From Branchiostoma floridae (lineage: Eukaryota > Chordata > Leptocardii > Amphioxiformes > Branchiostomatidae): DNA of 64,000 nucleotides. The notes beneath the pieces were generated by a model, which worked only from the letters and a program-made list of their open reading frames with translations, ran no database searches and was not told the DNA's origin. The first letter of the stretch is position 1; each line of letters opens with the position of its first letter. Both the position numbers and the translations under genes were made by a program. This document shows positions 59,951-64,000 of the stretch, piece after piece. The DNA lies in the NCBI RefSeq assembly GCF_000003815.2, contig NC_049987.1, positions 17,525,959-17,589,958 of the forward strand, read 5' to 3'.

Positions 59951-61515
59951 TACAGACCACTGTAATGCCTCCTAGCGTAGCGACAAAGAGCTGCACCCGG
60001 ACAGTCCGTATCCCCGCTTGCCGCCCCGAGGTCGAGGTGACAGTTCAAGTCGTAGCCTTGCCGTATTTTCCCCATCTCTACCCCGCAGGCGATGAGGTTT
60101 TCCCCGGCCTCCCGAGCCGCTGCGGTGGGTGTGGAGTTCTCGAAGTAGCCCAGGAAGTTGATACCGAGGGCGAAACTGTTACAGCACGGGACATGGGCGC
60201 CACTGGAAGGGGAAAATGCGTTCATCAATGACTATGATCAAGGGCCATTGACATTGCTAAATCAATGAAACCTAGGCGACGTTGATTTGATTATATGGAT
60301 AACATAACATTTTAATTGACAAGAAGAATGTCTGTAATTAGGTATTTGCCATTGTAATCAATTACGAAAAAAAATATCAAGCTCTAATTTTGATAGGATT
60401 TTTTCAAAGTAATATTTTTAATATTTGTAATATTCAACTGACCTGTAGTCCCAGCCACGTCCTTCATACACGTTGCCGAAACCGTCGATGAGGAAGTTGT
60501 AGCCGATGTCGTCGAACCCCCTGTCAAAGTGGCCCTCTTGTATATCCTGTACCCTTTCCCTGTAGTCGGCCAGGCTAGAGTAACTCCACGTAAACAGGTG
60601 TCTGAAGTAACCGTCACTGTGATGAACGACAACCTTACTCGGAGGACTACCGAACGACGTGCGTTTCTTCGGCGGTCTAGCACCCCACCCTCCCCGACTG
60701 ACCATTTTCAGTTTACCGCATTTTGATGGCGGTGGTGGCGTAGCTTTCGGAGTGGTGGTTGGAGGTGGAGTTGAAGACGGTTCAGTTGTAGAAGGCATCT
60801 GGGTAGTAGGAGATGGAGTGGTGGGGTCTGGTAGACAGCACCGCTTGTTTTTGTTGCTAGGCCCCGTGCAGCTAGCGCCTCCCTCGTGGTATCCTCTCGG
60901 GCAAGAGCGCGCATCGCCCCGACAGATTCCGCCCTTCTCTCGGCACAGGGGATCCTCGTGAGGCAGGCAACAGACCCGTCCGGGGCGGTCAGTGCAAAGC
61001 CCGCCGTGGAAGACGTAGCGACCCGGGCAGGAGTAGCTACGCTCTTCGCAGTACCCTCCCCGCTCCTCGCAACCGGAGTCTTCGGGAGGGGATGACGGAG
61101 AAGCCGACGGATCGGGCGACGAACTTGGGGGAAAAGTTGACGGACCTGGACTTGCGGGGGATGTAGTATTTTGGGTTGTCGTTGTTGGGTTTAGAGTTGT
61201 AGTCGCTAGCGGTGTCGTTGGCTCAGTGGTTGTAGAGGCGGGCGTTGTAGTTGCTGTAGTAGTAGAACGAGGTGTTGTAGTTTCGGGCTGTAGACAAAGC
61301 GTCACACACGTGGAAGAACAGTGGAAGCGGTACCCACAGGCGGCGCACTCGGGCCGGGTGCACCTACCGCCGCACCGCGACCAATACACACAGTACGGGC
61401 AGTAAGGACACACCTTCCGCCCGCCTTGAGCTAGATCAGACAGGGCTCTCTGCAAGAAGCTCTGTCCAAGAACACAAGTTGGGACGAGAAGTACAAAGAG
61501 ACACGCCACCCTCAT
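59950..61515 (-). CDS. Secreted peptidoglycan recognition protein / N-acetylmuramoyl-L-alanine amidase with cysteine-rich N-terminal modules
   Basis: Two exons, 61515-60443 and 60202-59950, join in frame (codon AG|T) to 1326 nt, 441 aa plus stop; donor CAG|GTCAGT, acceptor TTCCCCTTCCAG. Signal peptide about 1-17 (VACLFVLLVPTCVLG). Residues about 36-76 are a dense cysteine cluster; then a Thr/Pro/Ser-rich linker; two defensin-like repeats of about 40 aa (CEERGGYC...CPGRY...CCLP and CREKGGIC...CPRGY...CCLP); a second Thr/Pro linker; and from about 265 an amidase_2/PGRP domain (SRGGWGARPP, VVVHHSDG, IGYNFLIDGFGNVYEGRGWD, ALGINFLGYF, CHLDL, DTDCPGAAL). The His of VVHHS, the His of CHLD, the Cys of DCPG and the Tyr of GYNFL match the zinc ligands and catalytic Tyr of amidase PGRPs, so hydrolysis of peptidoglycan stem peptides is expected. 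The loop between CHLD and CPG is a few residues longer than usual. Confidence 0.93.
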
Positions 61516-64000
61516 GGTGAAAGCTATATGTGAAAATAAAAGATAGAAAACACATTGACATCTATTACTTAATTGGCAAAGTTTAAGGCAGTTAAATATT
61601 GTGTAAAAACTTTAGAATGGAGAGTCACACCCCTGGCACGTAAAAGAGCCAACCACACTTATCGAAAAGAGTAGGGGACCTTCCCGATGTGAGTGGATCA
61701 AACCATTCCGGCTTAAATAAAATGGGTTAGGGAATTTTCCCGAGCAGCCTTCGTAACCCTTGCTTCGCGATCGCCTATTGGGTCAGTAAGTCGAGCTTGC
61801 CGAAGTTTGATGTTTCTAACTTAGGGAGAAGAGATTCTGCTACAGTGAACGTAGTTCAGTGCATATTAGTGGTCAATGGCCTCGAGCAAACTCGTTAAAA
61901 AACATAAACAGTGACCTCTTACCTTAATTGGCGTCGTTGCGGTAAAACAAATCGCACAGGCCCGTCTTCCAAGTCCCTGTACTGTTGCGGGATTGCAATC
62001 TACTGCCAGCAGCCCCAAACACAGCTTGTCGCATCCAAACGCATGTACTGCTCTTTTATACCTATCCGTTTCCTGTTGTTGTACCGTTAGTTTGATAAGA
62101 AATGACCCTATCATCGAAACCTTAGATTTTGAGAGAAACCAGGACACTACAGGAAGTTTCCACTGAAGTTCATTGAACTTCCGGTACTCTCCTTGGACAT
62201 ATATAGCAGTTACCATATTGTGACCACATGTAAATCTAAAATTTAGCTAATCAGCAAAAAATCAACTTCCTTTCCCCTTCCCATATACGAATGGTTCCCG
62301 TTACATGAACATTCTGTAGTTGACTTCACAGATTATTAATTAGTTGTTGGCAAAGTTCTAAGTTCAATGGGCATGTTGCCAAAGGAACAAAGGGGGCGTT
62401 GTGGCGCCATCAGGGGCAAACGTAACTCCAGGGGCTACACAAAAATCAGAAATGAAAGATTTGATACAAAGAACGGAAAGAGAAAGCGCTCTTTGAGGCA
62501 AAAAACGTGTCTTTTCAATAAATTGTTCCATACTGTGCAAAGTCAAAACGGCACAGGACGAAGCTATGCGGTGGACCACACGTTATGGCGCCACTGATTT
62601 GTGCGGAGTACGTGGGAAACTACATGTATGTCCTTGAACATGTTATGACCTGCGGTGCTATAATTGTTAACGTATGCACTCAGTGTTGGCAGAGTTCCCG
62701 TTCAATTTTCTTTATCCGTACGATGACAGAGTGACCACATTTGTACTTTGTCAAGATCGATATCATTCTCGCGTCAACGCCAACGGAGTGAAATGATGTT
62801 TGGGCTTTAAGGTGGGGTCACACCTGCGTATATTTTCAAGCCGCATGAGTTCCGTTTTGACATTTTGTTTAATTAAAAGTAATTTCTTCCATAGGCGGCC
62901 GCACGCACAAGACGCAACTCAAACGCATCTGAATCGTTTTCAGATAGTTTCAAGTATGCAGGCAAACGAAAATATACGCCCAGCACGCCCGATAGTTTTG
63001 GACATGCACAAAACTATCGTTCGTACGCAGTTTGGTTGCCTAAACGTCATGAATACGCAATACAGTGGTCCCACGATTGTCAAGTGCGGTATGAAGACGC
63101 TATATGTTTGCGCTTTATACGAAGATATCGCGAGTACATAGCGTACTTACAGCGCAGACAAAACGCACCATGAACGACCGTATAACGAATTCCCACATAG
63201 ATCACGATTTAGTACCGTACGTTCTGCGATCGAATTGCGCATACTACGCGTACTGATACCGTGATCGACGCACACTCCAGATTTGGAATAAATACGAAGG
63301 TGCATCTGAGTCCAGACAAAACAGATCATCTCAAGATGGCAGATTCAGGCTAGGACCGACGAATTTGTACCGGGGGCATGAAGAGCTGGTCACAACTTGC
63401 AGGACACCATCAATGTGACTGGTCCGAACAGAGCCTCCAGGGAAGATGCAGAGGAACCTGGGTCAATTTGTGTAACAGATATTTGACTTTATTTGCTGAT
63501 AATACTACTTTTTGTGTGTAGAACCACATGATATAAAAGTGCAAAATAGAGACATATTACAACTTTGAAAGAGGGCGTAAGGTTTCATAATTGTTTAATT
63601 TAAGTGTTTGATAAACATCTTGAATACGTTTTGTGGTGTGTATGAGTGTGATTTTTACAGTAGTTAAAATACTAAGATGATATAGGGAATCATTAAGGAC
63701 AAAGTGAAAACAAACACAATCTTAACAGTGCATATAATTTTTAAAGGTAAATGATGGCCCACATTACTATAAAAGTACAGTGTCACTGCTTCACTGCTTT
63801 GCAAATGAATAAAAAAACCTCTCCACTGTTTACTTATCAATGTTCTACTTGCACTGCATGTAAACAAAAATATACGTAGTACAATGTGTTCCTCTAACAA
63901 AAATGCTCTATTGGTAATGCTCGCAGACAAAAGTACATGTAACAGAAACTGTTCCTCTGACACATCTAAAATGCGTTTGGAATGCAATTAGCACCAGGTG
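61516..64000. other. Intergenic stretch upstream of the PGRP gene
   Basis: Would contain the PGRP promoter (minus strand, just above 61515), though no clear TATA is visible. Several ORFs of 60-116 codons show no domain. Nothing else supported. Confidence 0.4.

Noticed and set aside
62364..63141. ORFs of 71-113 codons near the right end
   Set aside because: No domain and no promoter or poly(A) context; not supported as genes.

Overview
This is animal genomic DNA: split genes with GT-AG introns, low coding density, many short inverted-repeat elements and microsatellites, an intron-bearing tRNA-Leu(CAA) and a six-exon alpha-tubulin gene. The immune-type gene content (a fibrinogen-domain lectin, a large family of LRR membrane receptors, a short LRR-TIR receptor and a secreted PGRP) and the repeat style suggest an invertebrate deuterostome, most likely a cephalochordate (amphioxus, Branchiostoma). 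The species assignment is inference. Five runs of N (8204-8647, 9943-10042, 12723-12822, 37607-37706, 46067-46166) interrupt the sequence.

Layout. 1-970: last exon of a fibrinogen-related (FReD) lectin. 970-9.3 kb: no convincing gene, but a set of non-autonomous inverted-repeat elements. 9.3-40.5 kb: five paralogous, intron-poor genes for type I membrane proteins, here called A (-), B (+), C (+), D (-) and E (-). Each has a signal peptide, a cysteine-rich N-cap, about six LRRs, an unrecognised membrane-proximal domain, one membrane segment (hidden in a gap in E) and a long acidic tail with many tyrosines. A and C lie in inverted copies of one block of several kb; B and D lie in inverted copies of another. 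A and C share an upstream 17-bp minisatellite. B, D and E share a TATA/CACGTG promoter module, tandemly repeated upstream of B and of D. E has a minisatellite built from its 5' UTR splice-donor segment. 43.5-44.9 kb: an LRR-TIR (short Toll-like) receptor. 49.8-57.8 kb: alpha-tubulin, six exons, exactly 451 aa, with a young 5'-truncated LINE antisense in intron 4. 58.35 kb: tRNA-Leu(CAA). 59.95-61.5 kb: a two-exon PGRP/amidase whose C-terminal coding segment is tandemly repeated just downstream.

Read together, the window is a pattern-recognition neighbourhood (FReD, LRR receptors, TIR receptor, PGRP) next to housekeeping genes. The parts that look least described are: (i) the five-gene LRR receptor family with duplicating tyrosine tail modules and NPxY-like motifs; (ii) repeated promoter and splice-donor modules at these genes; (iii) three palindromic insertions of only about 20, 30 and 39 bp, all with CAAGGAGGTT ends and flanked by 7-8 bp direct repeats. 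All similarity statements were made by eye; no alignment or database search was run.
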